DNA of 64,000 bases from Prostheceraeus crozeri (Eukaryota; Platyhelminthes; Polycladida; Euryleptidae), in assembly GCA_907163375.1 (NCBI GenBank), contig CAJQUW010008964.1:896501-960500 (forward strand). Direction: 5' to 3'. The position numbers and the translations under genes are program-made. Below the pieces are notes generated by a model. It did no database searches. It saw nothing but the letters and a program-made list of their open reading frames with translations, and was not told the DNA's origin. Each line of letters opens with the position of its first letter. Within the stretch, counting starts at the first letter, position 1. Shown here one piece after another: positions 28,111 through 38,445 of this stretch.

Positions 28111-29445
28111 CTAACCGATCCTTACCATCTTTCCATTAAGAATTTCAATAGAATATTTTACATCTTCTAGCAATAAACCATAAGCCATCAATGAAGTTGT
28201 GGAATCTTTCTTTTCAATATTAATTGTTACATCACAACCATTTTTAATAATATCTTCAGATTGTGCACTTAAATCGAAACAGAAAATTGGATATAAATGT
28301 CTCCAATCTCCAGGAGTTAATTGTGGTTCAACTCCAAATTCTGTACAAAGATTTCGATAAGAATCATATCCTTCCATAAATTGATTATTGGTATCATCGA
28401 ATCTTAATGGATCAATTGGATAACGGGTTTGATTTAATGAAACTTGTAAACTTCGAATTGTATTAATATGAAAAATATTGTTGTTCTTATCAAAACTTGG
28501 AGAATTATTTCTTTGAAATGTTAGTAATAAATATCTTGGAGTATTCGCAGTTCTAGTAAAATGCCAGTTAAATCTTTGTTCGGAAAAAGTTACTGAGCTA
28601 GCAGTACGCTTTAGAAAATTAACTGGAATTGGTTTGTTAGTATTTAATCTTTTTGCAATAGCTGTTTCAACCTCTAAACTAGGAGTAATATGCTTAATCC
28701 ACCATTCAAGTCTATCAATTTTTAAATATGCTTTTTTCCCAGTCTTACCAAAAAAGATTAATTCATTATTTGCTGTACGATGAATTATTAATTTAAATTT
28801 TAATTGATATGATATTTTATCATAATCTAAATATCCGAATAATGGAGACAATGACCAATTTACTGTCTGTTTACTTTTTTTGTTAAATTCACGTCTTTCT
28901 TTATATGCATCATTATTTGTTTTATTTAAATGTTTTGCAATATTTTCTACATCTTTCGCAATTCCTGCGGCATCTGTTCCAGCGTGAGTTAAATCATCAA
29001 CAATTATACCATCATTAGTATCAGGAAACCAACCTTCGATTTCATACTTTTTATTATTTTCACCAATTGTTACAAATCGAAGCATTGTATCAATTACACC
29101 TGGAGAATCACTTATTGTTTCTATATTTTGAGTTGCAACATCTAAACGCATTTGTGTAAATAATCTTGGAAAGAAATTATTCTCTAGTGCAATATTATCG
29201 GTTTCTGGTAATGGTGTTGTAAAATTGGCATCACTATATAAAGAATATTCACAGTGTAAAAATGAATCAGGTAGATATATATAACTCTGCTGATTATCAA
29301 CTTCAAAAATTAAATCTCCTCCAGTATTTACTCTACTGGAAGATCCGGGATTCATAGCAATTCTTATATAGTCATTCTTTTTTTGATTATAACTGACGAA
29401 CGGAGGATCGTCTAATCTAAATTTATTTTCGATAAGCGAAGACAT
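28111..29445 (-). CDS. Major capsid protein of element 2
   Basis: The 444-residue frame looks whole. The N-terminal segment DDPPFVSYNQKKNDY, the long beta-rich body, and the end AYGLLLEDVKYSIEILNGK fit the double jelly-roll capsid proteins of animal Polinton-like elements. It has no close resemblance to the F54H12.2-like capsid of element 1. Its leader and that of the next gene share AAAAGTCAAATT about 20 bases before the ATG, suggesting co-expression as late genes. Confidence 0.65.
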   Translation of the reverse strand: MSSLIENKFRLDDPPFVSYNQKKNDYIRIAMNPGSSSRVNTGGDLIFEVDNQQSYIYLPDSFLHCEYSLYSDANFTTPLPETDNIALENNFFPRLFTQMRLDVATQNIETISDSPGVIDTMLRFVTIGENNKKYEIEGWFPDTNDGIIVDDLTHAGTDAAGIAKDVENIAKHLNKTNNDAYKERREFNKKSKQTVNWSLSPLFGYLDYDKISYQLKFKLIIHRTANNELIFFGKTGKKAYLKIDRLEWWIKHITPSLEVETAIAKRLNTNKPIPVNFLKRTASSVTFSEQRFNWHFTRTANTPRYLLLTFQRNNSPSFDKNNNIFHINTIRSLQVSLNQTRYPIDPLRFDDTNNQFMEGYDSYRNLCTEFGVEPQLTPGDWRHLYPIFCFDLSAQSEDIIKNGCDVTINIEKKDSTTSLMAYGLLLEDVKYSIEILNGKMVRIG

Positions 29446-29537
29446 TTTTATAAAAAATAATTTGACTTTTTGTTTTTCTCCCAGACAGAAAAAATTTTAC
29501 TAAAAAAATTACTAAAAAATTTTACTAAAATATAATT

Positions 29538-30038
29538 TTAGAATTTTGCTAGCCCATTACCTCTTATTTCTTCAATTGTTTTTTCATTATGTTTACTATT
29601 AGACGGAGCTCCGCTCCTCAAGGTTTCACCCCCCACAGCTATGTTAGCAATTTTATTTTTTGTTTCATCTGAAAGTTTTTTTAAATTTTTTAGTTCTTCA
29701 GAATCATTCCTAAGTTTACGAATAGCTTCTAGCTGTTTTAATTCGTTTTGAGACTTAACAGCATTTGATATTGCACTAGCTGTACTACCTATAGCAGCTG
29801 CTCCTTTTGCAGCAGATGTAATCAAATCTTTATTATTTTTAATTAAGTTAACGATACTTCCAATACCAGAAAAGATGCCAGCCCCTTCTTTTTGGACGGC
29901 ACCTGCGGTGCCTAGGAACTTTTGTGTTCCGACAGTTTCTACACTATCATAATGGTACACAGGTTTCTGAGATGGTTCATGAGCAATTTTATTATTTGAT
30001 GCAAAATGTTTAAGATTGTGTTTATAAATTATAGGCAT
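29538..30038 (-). CDS. pVI-like minor protein of element 2
   Basis: The 166-residue frame looks whole. A Gly-rich amphipathic region (GAGIFSGIGSIVNLIKNN) is followed by an Ala-rich helix (AAKGAAAIGSTASAISNAV) and a coiled segment. The C-terminus reads RGNGLAKF. This resembles membrane-lytic minor capsid proteins such as adenovirus pVI. Two hairpin units lie in frame within it (29605-29617 and 29898-29930), encoding LRSGAP and FLGTAGAV. Confidence 0.55.
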   Translation of the reverse strand: MPIIYKHNLKHFASNNKIAHEPSQKPVYHYDSVETVGTQKFLGTAGAVQKEGAGIFSGIGSIVNLIKNNKDLITSAAKGAAAIGSTASAISNAVKSQNELKQLEAIRKLRNDSEELKNLKKLSDETKNKIANIAVGGETLRSGAPSNSKHNEKTIEEIRGNGLAKF

Positions 30039-30080
30039 TTTTTAGGATTAAATTTGACTTTTGGGAAAAATATCTACGTG

Positions 30081-30968
30081 TTAAGATTTACGTTTGTGAA
30101 TGGACAACAACTTCGAGATAACTTTATTAATTGATTGTTGCACTTTATCTATTGCGTCAAGCAGCGTGTGATGTACTTTAATTTCTTTTCTATTAACTTG
30201 CATTTTCTGCTGATTAATCTTCAACGCCGTTTTAAGAGCATTTAGCTTAATTTTAAGAACATCTAATTGTCTTTTAACAGAATCTAACTGTTCTTTATTT
30301 TCTTTAGAGTTTTCTTGTAAATTTTTCTTTAATTCATTTTCTAAATTGATTTTCAGATTTTTCATTTTATCAACTTTTTCATTAAGTGAGTTTACTTCAT
30401 TTATTATTCTATTCATCTTTTTCATTTGTTGAGTAATTTTAGAACTTAATTCATCAACACTTTTTTGGAATGTAATTTGTAACTGCTTTAAATTTTTTTT
30501 AATTCTTTCAGGTAGTTTTTCTATTTCATCTTCTAATTGTTCTTTTAACATTTTTATCTGATGTTTATTTTTAATTACAGCAGATTTTAAATTTAAAGAA
30601 AGTAATATTAAAATTTTTGATTGTTCAGAAATCTTTTTAAAAAGTTTTGCTATATCTGCTTCTAGCTCTCTATCCTTTTTATCAAGTTTTAATAATTTTT
30701 CGTTTAATGATTTGTCATTAAGTTTAAGCAACTTTAATTCGTTCATCAGTGGAACCAAAACATCGTTTATATATTTTTCCTTTAAGTCATTGATTTGTGT
30801 ATCAACATATTGTTTATTTGTTAACTCTGTATTTTGTTGCGGAAGAATAGAAAGATGCAATGGTCCAGATAAAACGTCTCCAGTTTTCATGATATAATTT
30901 TCTATCTCTATTTCTAATTCACGATTATTCGGGATATATGCACCTCCACCAACATTTGGTAACATCAT
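30081..30968 (-). CDS. Fibre-like coiled-coil protein (element 2)
   Basis: The 295-residue frame looks whole. After MMLPNVGGGAYIPN it has YIMKTGDVLSGPLHL and then LTNKQYVDTQINDL. The pair MKTGD...SGPL and N-K-x-Y-V-D is a hallmark of trimeric phage tail-fibre shafts. The remaining 220 residues are a continuous Leu/Ile/Lys/Glu coiled coil. A host-attachment or spike role is inferred. It is divergent from the clamp-like gene across a repeat-filled promoter. Confidence 0.6.
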   Translation of the reverse strand: MMLPNVGGGAYIPNNRELEIEIENYIMKTGDVLSGPLHLSILPQQNTELTNKQYVDTQINDLKEKYINDVLVPLMNELKLLKLNDKSLNEKLLKLDKKDRELEADIAKLFKKISEQSKILILLSLNLKSAVIKNKHQIKMLKEQLEDEIEKLPERIKKNLKQLQITFQKSVDELSSKITQQMKKMNRIINEVNSLNEKVDKMKNLKINLENELKKNLQENSKENKEQLDSVKRQLDVLKIKLNALKTALKINQQKMQVNRKEIKVHHTLLDAIDKVQQSINKVISKLLSIHKRKS

Positions 30969-30971
30969 TTT

Positions 30972-31103
30972 TAAAACAATAAAAAAATAAAATTTTTTCT
31001 AATAAAAATAAAAAAAATAAAATTTTTTCTAATAAAAATAAAAAATAAAATTTTTTCTAATAAAAATAAAAAAAATAAAATTTTTTCTAATAAAAATAAA
31101 AAA
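30972..31103. promoter_or_regulatory. Bidirectional promoter region with four tandem repeats
   Basis: Four near-identical copies of a 27-29 bp unit built around AAAATTTTTTCTAATAAAAA lie between the divergent ATGs at 30968 and 31104. Both starts are preceded by A runs. Confidence 0.6.
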
Positions 31104-32396
31104 ATGGAAAATCCAAATTTAAAAAAATTATATTCGCCCGCATCATCCTGTTCTTCTTATTCGACGAGATCAACGGGATTTGAAAATAAATGTTTTGATA
31201 ATAATAATAATAATAATAATCCATGTATAGATGTTAATATTTTATTTCAATTACAAGCCGAAATATTTAGAGAACAGACTAAAGGTTTACCTTCTATAGA
31301 AACTAATTATTGTTTATTTCCGGGGGATCCATTTATTAAATTTATGGAGATTGTAAGTAAATATAATGATGTAGCTTATGTTGAATTAAATAAAGAAAAT
31401 ATGGTTATAATAGGTCATAATAATGTTTATGGATTTATTAGAGCAGTGTTACCAATTAGTAATACTGATTGGATAGAAACTAAAATTATTAATTATATCA
31501 ATATTAAAGAATTAGTTAAAAAATTAAAATCTTTTTCGAAAGAAAAAATTAGATTATTTGTTGACGATCAAAATCAATATAACATTCACATAGAGAGTAA
31601 AAAACATAATGAAGAATTATTATGTCAAGTTTATTATAGAGACACAATTTATAAACAAGAAACATTAGAAATGCCCCAAAGATATGATGATGATATGTAT
31701 ATAGGATTATATTCCAACTTAAATATTAATTTATTAAAATCTTATATAAATGGTTTAGCTCAACAAGAGAAAATTTATATGTAGTCTACACCTTATACTA
31801 TTAACAATGACCATAATCATAATAAACGAACCGAAGGTTCTAGGGCTTTGCCCGATCTTAGAGAATCTTATGATAATAATGATGATTCTGTAACATCTGA
31901 AAAAGGTGTAAATGGTAAAAAAGATTATAAAAATATTAGTAATTATAAAAATTTATCTAAATTTCATTTTCTTACAATTGAAAATAATAATGATGGTATA
32001 GTTGAAGATACTGTTAGACAACTATGTGTCGGGTCTACAAAATTTAAATTAGGATTTACATCTAATCAATTTAAAATTTTATCATCTTTAACAAAAACTA
32101 AAAGTGATTCAGATTATGGTGGTGTTATTAAATTTTCCAAAAGAGATCAAAGACCAATATTTTTCTCTATTATATTATTATCAGATAAAAGATGTAATTT
32201 AGAATTAGATATTCCTATCAGGGAATGGTATCCTATCATGGAAGGGCATCCTATACCAAAAAGTGTAATTTATGATGATGAAGAAACAATTTATGATGAT
32301 GATGAAGAATCAATTGATGATGATGATGATGAATCAATAGTTAGTGAAAAAAAATTTAAATTATCTTTTGATAAAACATTATATGATGAAACTTAA
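31104..32396 (+). pseudogene. Possible PCNA-like sliding clamp of element 2, broken
   Basis: The 5' half has a helix-strand order like clamp domain 1: FIKFMEIVSKYNDVAYVELN, MVIIGHNNVYGFI, then INIKELVKKLKSF and IRLFVDDQNQYNIHI. The distal part has FKLGFTSNQFKILSSLTK, GGVIKFSKRD and PIFFSIIL, echoing the end of PCNA (LTFALRYLNFFTK, VTLSMS, VPLVVEY). It ends in an Asp-rich tail. About one break is present. A double-hairpin repeat lies at 31828-31853. A polymerase processivity role is inferred from the motif pattern and the neighbouring polymerase; it could be an unrelated beta-rich protein. Confidence 0.4.
31828..31853. repeat. Double-hairpin repeat
   Basis: GAACCGAAGGTTC then TA then GGGCTTTGCCC, the same two-stem unit as in the terminal repeats. 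Confidence 0.8.
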
Positions 32397-32470
32397 TAAG
32401 ATAAAACTTAATATGATAAAACTTAATGTGATAAAACTTAATATGATTAAACTTAATGTGATAAAGAAAA
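32397..32470. repeat. 18-bp minisatellite
   Basis: About four copies of GATAAAACTTAATATGAT with single-base variation, directly after the clamp-like region. Confidence 0.75.
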
Positions 32471-32596
32471 AAATAACTAAAGAACGTGAAATATATAATA
32501 ATATAAAATAACACTCAAGTCCTTGATATTAGAATGTTTATATCTAAAATTAAAACACAAATTTTTTCTTAAATTTTCTCTAAAAAAATAAAAAAA

Positions 32597-33475
32597 ATGG
32601 AAAATACCAAGTTTTATTGTGTCTTATGTAAAAAAAAGTTGCAAACAAAAAGAAGTTATCAATCTCATTTAAATAGTAAATTGCATTTACAAAATGTAGA
32701 ACGAGTTGATGAAGGAAATATATTAAAATTAAATAGTTATAAAAACTATCTAGAAACATTGCCTACTGATATAAAAGTTAAAAAAATGTTTGATGATTAT
32801 TCACATTCGGAATATAAAAAAGTTTTTAATAGTGAAGATGAGACCATACAAACCGAAGGTTCTAGGGCTTCGCCCGTACATGGGACATCGGAGATGTCTT
32901 CCAGGGCTTCGCCCGTACCAGATGGAAGATATTTATTTAGCGATACTGATGAATTTAACGAAATAGATGAATTTGATGAAGCCGTACACGGGACATCAAA
33001 GATGTCTTCCAGGGCTTCGCCCGAAACAGATATAAAATATTTATTTAATGAATCTGTACACGGGACATCAAAGATGTCTTCCAGGGCTTCGCCCGTTGAA
33101 TATAATGAAACCGATAAAACTTTTTCTGATATTCTAACCAACTTTTATAATATATTTAAGAAATCTTTCAAATGTTATATGAATGTAGAAGTACTTTATA
33201 CAAAAAATGGACCTGATGGAATTCCTGAAGAAATAATACAAGGACATTTTACAAATTCACAAGAAATTCATAATGTAAATGATATACAACCCATATTTGA
33301 ATCGATGATACTTAAATTAGAAAATTGTATAATTGAAGCCCAGTTACGTGAATCTGGTTGGAGATTTGTTAAAATACTATCTAAGAAAATAGTAATTGAT
33401 AAATATAAAAATAATACTGGTGGTAGTTGTTTCTTTACCTTTCAGTTCACCACAAATAATCAACATAAAAAATGA
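32597..33475 (+). CDS. Zinc-finger protein with polymerase N-terminal domain (element 2)
   Basis: Starts ATG 32597 after AAAAAATAAAAAA. Residues about 8-31 form a C2H2 finger of the JAZ/U1 type (CVLCKKKLQTKRSYQSHLNS). The C-terminal part (CYMNVEVLYTKNGPD, then VKILSKKIVIDKY) is the domain also found in the polymerase of element 1 and in its stand-alone protein at 16422. Four double-hairpin repeats lie in frame between, encoding TSEMSSRASP-like repeats. It is immediately followed by the polymerase region and is probably part of the same module. Confidence 0.6.
   Translation: MENTKFYCVLCKKKLQTKRSYQSHLNSKLHLQNVERVDEGNILKLNSYKNYLETLPTDIKVKKMFDDYSHSEYKKVFNSEDETIQTEGSRASPVHGTSEMSSRASPVPDGRYLFSDTDEFNEIDEFDEAVHGTSKMSSRASPETDIKYLFNESVHGTSKMSSRASPVEYNETDKTFSDILTNFYNIFKKSFKCYMNVEVLYTKNGPDGIPEEIIQGHFTNSQEIHNVNDIQPIFESMILKLENCIIEAQLRESGWRFVKILSKKIVIDKYKNNTGGSCFFTFQFTTNNQHKK
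32851..33094. repeat. Cluster of four in-frame double-hairpin repeats
   Basis: Units: AACCGAAGGTT + GGGCTTCGCCC (32851-32875); GACATCGGAGATGTC + GGGCTTCGCCC (32884-32914); GACATCAAAGATGTC + GGGCTTCGCCC (32992-33022 and 33064-33094). Loops GGA and AAA alternate while stems stay paired. Confidence 0.85.
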
Positions 33476-34108
33476 AGATGATTATTGTTTTCTGTGGAGT
33501 ATTATAGCACATTTACATCCTGCAAAATATCATAAAGAAAGACTAAGTCATTATAATAAAGAAGAATACATAAATGAATTTGATCTTTCTGATGGCTTAG
33601 ATGAATTTCCATATGATTATAATAGGTTAAAAAAGTTTCATAAAAAGAATAAAAATTTAATTGAAGTAAATGTTTTTGAATTAAATGTGAATTATGTTTC
33701 TATTGGTAAAATTATTCCACTTTACTCAGATTCAAAAAAATTTTATTTGAATAATAAAAATTTATGTCAATCAGAAATAGTATATAATGATAGAGGAAAT
33801 TACATGCATCATAATATTTTTTACCAAGGAAAAATAATATGTACTGAAAAATTTGAACTTGTTAAAACACTATCACCAATAATGATTAATCATAATAATT
33901 ATAAAGGACGTACTGATGATTATAATTACAAATATTCATCTTTATCTTCAGAATATCAACAAAAATTAGAAAATTTAAATAAAAGTTTACAAAAATGTAA
34001 AATAGATTATCAACAACAAATAAAAATGTTGCTACAAGAATATCACCATAAATATCAAAATGAGATAGAAACAATTCAAAAACTAAATGAAGAAAATAAT
34101 AAAGAATC

Positions 34109-34188
34109 GGCTAAAGCCAGAGGAGCTTCGCTCCGATTAAATAATGAAGAAAATAAAGAATCGGCTAAAGCCAGAGGAGCTTCGCTCC
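34109..34188. repeat. Two identical in-frame double-hairpin repeats
   Basis: GGCTAAAGCC + GGAGCTTCGCTCC at 34109-34134 and again at 34163-34188, encoding ESAKARGASLRLN twice. The same unit is in both terminal repeats. Confidence 0.85.
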
Positions 34189-34668
34189 GATTAAATGAAT
34201 GTTTAAAAAAATGTCTACAACAATATAAAGAACAATATGATAAAGAATATATTTATCAGCTACAAATATTAAATCAAAATTATCATCAAAATACATTTAA
34301 TATTACAAAAGAAATTAATGAAACACATGAAATATATAAAGATGAATTTGAAAAACTAGAACAGTCAAAACAACCAGCACAAGCGAATATATTATATTAT
34401 CAGGGTCATTTTATATTGTGTAAAGATGTTTCTATATTTACAAAAACTTCAGATAATAAAAATTTTCCTTGTCTTCAATGTATGACAAGTTTTAGAACTT
34501 TAGAAGAAATGAATAGACATTTGGAGAATTGCCAACAAAATGAAGCAGTTCAAAATACTTTTCCTAAAGATGATTATTTAGAATATAATAAATGGTATTT
34601 TAAAAATAAAGTACCCTTTACTATTTATTGTGATTTTGAAGCATATAATGTTAATATGACACAAAATC

Positions 34669-34694
34669 GAACGGAAAGTTCCAGGGCTTCACCC
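34669..34694. repeat. In-frame double-hairpin repeat
   Basis: GAACGGAAAGTTC followed by GGGCTTCACCC, a variant unit within the polymerase region. Confidence 0.7.
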
Positions 34695-35075
34695 GATTCT
34701 GAAAATTATAATTCTGAAAATTATAATTCTGAAAAAAGTGCGCCTGAAAAAAGTGCACCTGGAAAAAGTTCAGCTGAACAAAGTAAAGAAAAATATTTAT
34801 TTGAACAAAAACCATTATGTTGGGGAATGTACATTCATTCAAATTATCCTGAATTATTTAAATCAGAATATTTTCAATACTATGGTGAAGATAGTTCAGA
34901 AATGTTTACAAAGAAAGTAGAAGAATTACAAGGACGTTTTTCACAATTGCTTGAAACAAATATTCCAATGATGCCATTAACAGAAAAAGAAAAATTAAAT
35001 TTTATTAATGAAACAAAATGTTATTACTGTGGAAGAGAATTTACAAAAAATTATAAAAATGGCAAAGGTAGATAT

Positions 35076-35109
35076 CTTGACAAGCGAAGCGACGGCTCTG
35101 CCGTCAAGG
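35076..35109. repeat. Long hairpin unit inside the polymerase treble clef region
   Basis: Outer stem CTTGAC/GTCAAG encloses GCGAAGC and GACGGCTCTGCCGTC. It lies between the conserved CYYCGREF and KDHDH motifs. Confidence 0.7.
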
Positions 35110-35482
35110 TAAAAGATCATGATCATCTAAATGGATTATATAGAGGTGCAGCACATAATTCTTGTAATCTTAATGCTAATAAATTTAAATATAACTTTGT
35201 TCCTCTATATTTCTACAATGGTTCTAAATATGATTTCCATCTAGTAATGAAAGATTTATTTTCATCTGAAAAATTACAACAACAACAAATAAATGTACTA
35301 TGTAAAACAGAAGAAGAATATTTTTCAATGCAATTAGGTTGCATTAGAATTTTAGATGCATTTAGATTTTTTACTCCTTATTCATTAGATGTTATGGGAA
35401 AAACTTTGAAATCTGAACAATGTAAAATATTAAATAAATATAATTTAAAACCTTTAAAAGGAATATTTCCGTATGAGTATAT

Positions 35483-35549
35483 AGCCTGCGGCTCACAGTC
35501 GAGACTGATATAACTGGAGATAAAACCTGTGGTTCACAGTCGAAGACTG
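35483..35549. repeat. Paired double-hairpin units
   Basis: AGCCTGCGGCT + CAGTCGAGACTG (35483-35507) and AACCTGTGGTT + CAGTCGAAGACTG (35524-35549). Arms differ between the two but remain complementary. Confidence 0.7.
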
Positions 35550-35859
35550 ATTTTAATTCTGTGAATAAAATTATGGAAGAAGAACAACTTCCTCCAATAA
35601 ATAAATTTAAATCAACATTAAAACAATCAAAATTATCTGACGAAGACTATGCAGAAGCTGAAAAAAATTGGAGAGAGTTAAATTGTAAAACAATGTATGA
35701 TTATACAATGAAATATCTACAGATAGATGTATTAATACTAGCTGATCTTTTTGAAAACTTTCGTGATATGTGTTTAGAATATTACGGAATAGATCCATGT
35801 TATTGTTATTCTACACCAGGTTTAACATGGCTAGCAGGATTAAAACATACTGGTGTTCA

Positions 35860-35884
35860 AGCCGATGGCTCTAGGACAAAGTCC
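35860..35884. repeat. In-frame double-hairpin repeat
   Basis: AGCCGATGGCT + GGACAAAGTCC within the polymerase region, encoding ADGSRTKS. Confidence 0.75.
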
Positions 35885-36228
35885 GTTAAACTTAAACATT
35901 ATAAAGAAAATACATATGATAAATTATTATTTTTTGAATCTGGAATTAGAGGTGGAGTTTCATCAGTTTTAGGTAATAGATATGTTAAATGTTATAATAA
36001 GAAAGTAAATCCACAAGAATATGGAATAATGAAACCTTTATCTCCAGAAGAAAAAGAAAAAATATTAGAAATTTTTCGAACGAAACGAGAAGGAGTAGAA
36101 CGTGAAAAAGCAATTGATGAATTCATGAGAGAAAACTATTTGTTATATTATGATTTTAATAGCTTATATTCTTCTTGCATGATACAAGAATTACCAACAG
36201 GTGAAATGTCATGGTGTAATATTCGTAC

Positions 36229-36259
36229 GACATCAGAGATGTCTACTAGGGCTTCGCCC
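36229..36259. repeat. In-frame double-hairpin repeat
   Basis: GACATCAGAGATGTC + GGGCTTCGCCC, encoding TSEMSTRASPV, shortly after polymerase motif A. Confidence 0.85.
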
Positions 36260-37164
36260 GTTCTAGATTATCAAAGAACATATGATGGTGAAAATAATTT
36301 TGGTTATGTATATGAAGTTGATTTAGTATACCCTGATTATATAAAAGATAAAACAAAATATTTTCCTTTCTGTCCCGAAAACAAAATTCCTAATATAGAA
36401 GATTTTTCAGATTATCAAAAATCTTTAATTCCTAAGAAATATAGACCAACAAAAAAACTTATGTTAACACAAAGCAATAAAGGAAAGTATGTTGTTGAAG
36501 GAAGAATGCTAGATTGGTATTTAGATCATGGAATGATTCTCACCAAAATACATCGAAAACTAGAGTATAGAAAATCTAGGTGGTTAAAAAATTATATAGA
36601 GTTCAATATTGAAAAACGTAAAATAGCTAAAAGAAATAAAGATGATTTTGGAAACGTGTTCATCAAATTAATGAATAATGCATTTTATGGTAAGACTTTA
36701 GAAAATGTGCGTAATAGACAAAATATTGAAATAGTTTATGATAGAGATAGATTTCAAAATTTAACAAGGAAACCTACATATAAAAGAACTACTAGATTTA
36801 GTGATGAACTATGTGCTGTACATTTACGTCGAATTAGCGTAAAACATGATAAGTTTAATTTTATTGGTTTCACTATATTAGAATTAGCTAAACTATTTAT
36901 GTATAGATTTATATATGATTATTTAGCACCTGCTTATGGCAAAAACTATAAATTACACTTTACAGATACCGATTCTGTTTTCTTAGAATTAACAATACCG
37001 TATAATTCTTCACTTGATGAAGAAATTAATAAAATAAAAGATATCATTCATCCTTCTGATTTATGTAAAGTAAAAGATGAATTAGAAGGAAATGAAGATT
37101 TCATAACAGAAGCTATATTTTTAAAATCTAAATGTTACTGTTATGATACAACTAATAATATTAG

Positions 37165-37195
37165 GACATCGGAGATGTCTTCCAGGGCTTCGCCC
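37165..37195. repeat. In-frame double-hairpin repeat
   Basis: GACATCGGAGATGTC + GGGCTTCGCCC, encoding TSEMSSRASPV, downstream of polymerase motif C. Confidence 0.85.
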
Positions 37196-37509
37196 GTTAA
37201 AACACATAAAACATTAAAAGGAATTTCAAAGGCATCAGTGGCTAATCAAATAACATTTCAAGATTATAAAAATGCATTATTTAATAATGAAATAAAAACA
37301 GCATGTAATTATAGACTTAATTCAAAAAAACATAACATGTATTTAAAAGAAGAACATAAATTAGCATTAGATCCATTTGATGATAAAAGAAAAATTTTAC
37401 CTGATGGAATAACTACTGAACCTTTTTAATTTTCTAATTTCTAAGATAGACAAATTTGATATATACATAAAATAAAAAAATATTGTAACACTATATTTGT
37501 ATATTTTTA

Positions 37510-38277
37510 TCACTCCGCGAAAATATTTTCTATAACTCTTTCATGAATTTTTTTATCAATATTAATTGTAATGAAGCCATAATCTTTTGACCAAGCATTA
37601 TTACACGATTGTTTAAATTCATCTTTATTTCTTACACATAAATCTCTTAACAAATCACTTAAGTTTCTTGCATTTATTTCAAATAGTATAAATATATTTG
37701 CATTCTTTCTAATAACACTTCCGTCTAATGAATACATACTTTGTGTTAAATAAAATACACTACAGTTATTATGTCTACCTCTTGTGAAATAATTTCTCTG
37801 AAGTGACTGATTTCTATCATTAACACAATCATCAAAAATTACACAATGTTTCATTGTTTTATCTAGTTTACTAGGATCTTGCATATTACCACTATCATCT
37901 ATTAATTGTATCTTTATATGGTTATTTTTATTAGATTCTACTAACTGATTATTTTTTGCTGCTTCTTCACACCACGAACTTATTTCTTCTTCATCTTCAG
38001 ATTTTTCATATTCTTTGAATAATGAAGCAATTGCTGTTTTTTTAAGATTATTTTCAAATCCATATTTTAAAAATTGATAGACGGGTTGTTCTGCCGTTGT
38101 TGTATAAATTATAAGATTGTTATAATCCAAAAAATTTGGAGTCGTTAAAATTTTAAATAATAGATACGTTTTTCCGCAACCTGATCTTCCACAAATAACT
38201 GACAAAACTTTATTAGATAAATTTGGATGATGATTAAATTTAAGTTTTTTTTTATTTAATGGTAGCACTTCACTCAT
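37510..38277 (-). CDS. FtsK/HerA-type packaging ATPase (element 2)
   Basis: The 255-residue frame looks whole. Walker A is CGRSGCGKTYLL near residue 30, Walker B is HCVIFDDCVND near 143, followed by the sensor strand VFYLTQSMY. The distal part RNLSDLLRDLCVRNKDEF is typical of this class of genome-packaging motors. It converges with the polymerase region, the two 3' ends being about 80 bp apart. The ATG follows an A run (TTAAAAAATG). Confidence 0.85.
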   Translation of the reverse strand: MSEVLPLNKKKLKFNHHPNLSNKVLSVICGRSGCGKTYLLFKILTTPNFLDYNNLIIYTTTAEQPVYQFLKYGFENNLKKTAIASLFKEYEKSEDEEEISSWCEEAAKNNQLVESNKNNHIKIQLIDDSGNMQDPSKLDKTMKHCVIFDDCVNDRNQSLQRNYFTRGRHNNCSVFYLTQSMYSLDGSVIRKNANIFILFEINARNLSDLLRDLCVRNKDEFKQSCNNAWSKDYGFITINIDKKIHERVIENIFAE

Positions 38278-38364
38278 TTTTTAATAAAAAAATTTATTTT
38301 CATTTTTTATTTTTGTTTTTAAAGAAGAAGAAGAAAATTAAACTTCTCTAGCTTCGCGTAGGAG

Positions 38365-38445
38365 TTTATACCTCTCGAACGGGAGTTTATACCTCTCGAA
38401 CGGGAGTTTATACCTCCCGAACGGGAGTTTATACCTCCCGAACCA
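38365..38445. repeat. Minisatellite with internal hairpin
   Basis: Four copies of GGGAGTTTATACCTC(C/T)CGAAC. The unit itself can pair as GGGAG/CTCCC around TTTATAC. It fills the gap between ATPase start and penton end. Confidence 0.75.

Larger units (their letters stand above)
33396..37429 (+). pseudogene. Protein-primed DNA polymerase B of element 2, broken
   Basis: Domain order: a Cys-containing segment DDYCFLWSIIAHLHP near 33477; coiled-coil insert about 33940-34380; C2H2-like finger near 34470; exonuclease motif I YCDFEAY near 34630; treble clef CYYCGREF...KDHDHLNGLYRG at 35020-35160; exonuclease II FYNGSKYDFH near 35212; exonuclease III YLQIDVLILAD near 35718; polymerase motif A YYDFNSLYSS near 36148; motif B KLMNNAFYGKTLEN near 36665; motif C FTDTDSVFLE near 36960. 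The full motif set marks it as a Polinton-type replicative polymerase. It carries about one break. At least seven double-hairpin units lie inside it. Confidence 0.85.

Noticed and set aside
32797-33141. Minus-strand frame through the zinc-finger gene
   Set aside because: Its open state comes from the palindromic repeats, which read open on both strands; the plus frame has the zinc finger and A-rich leader.
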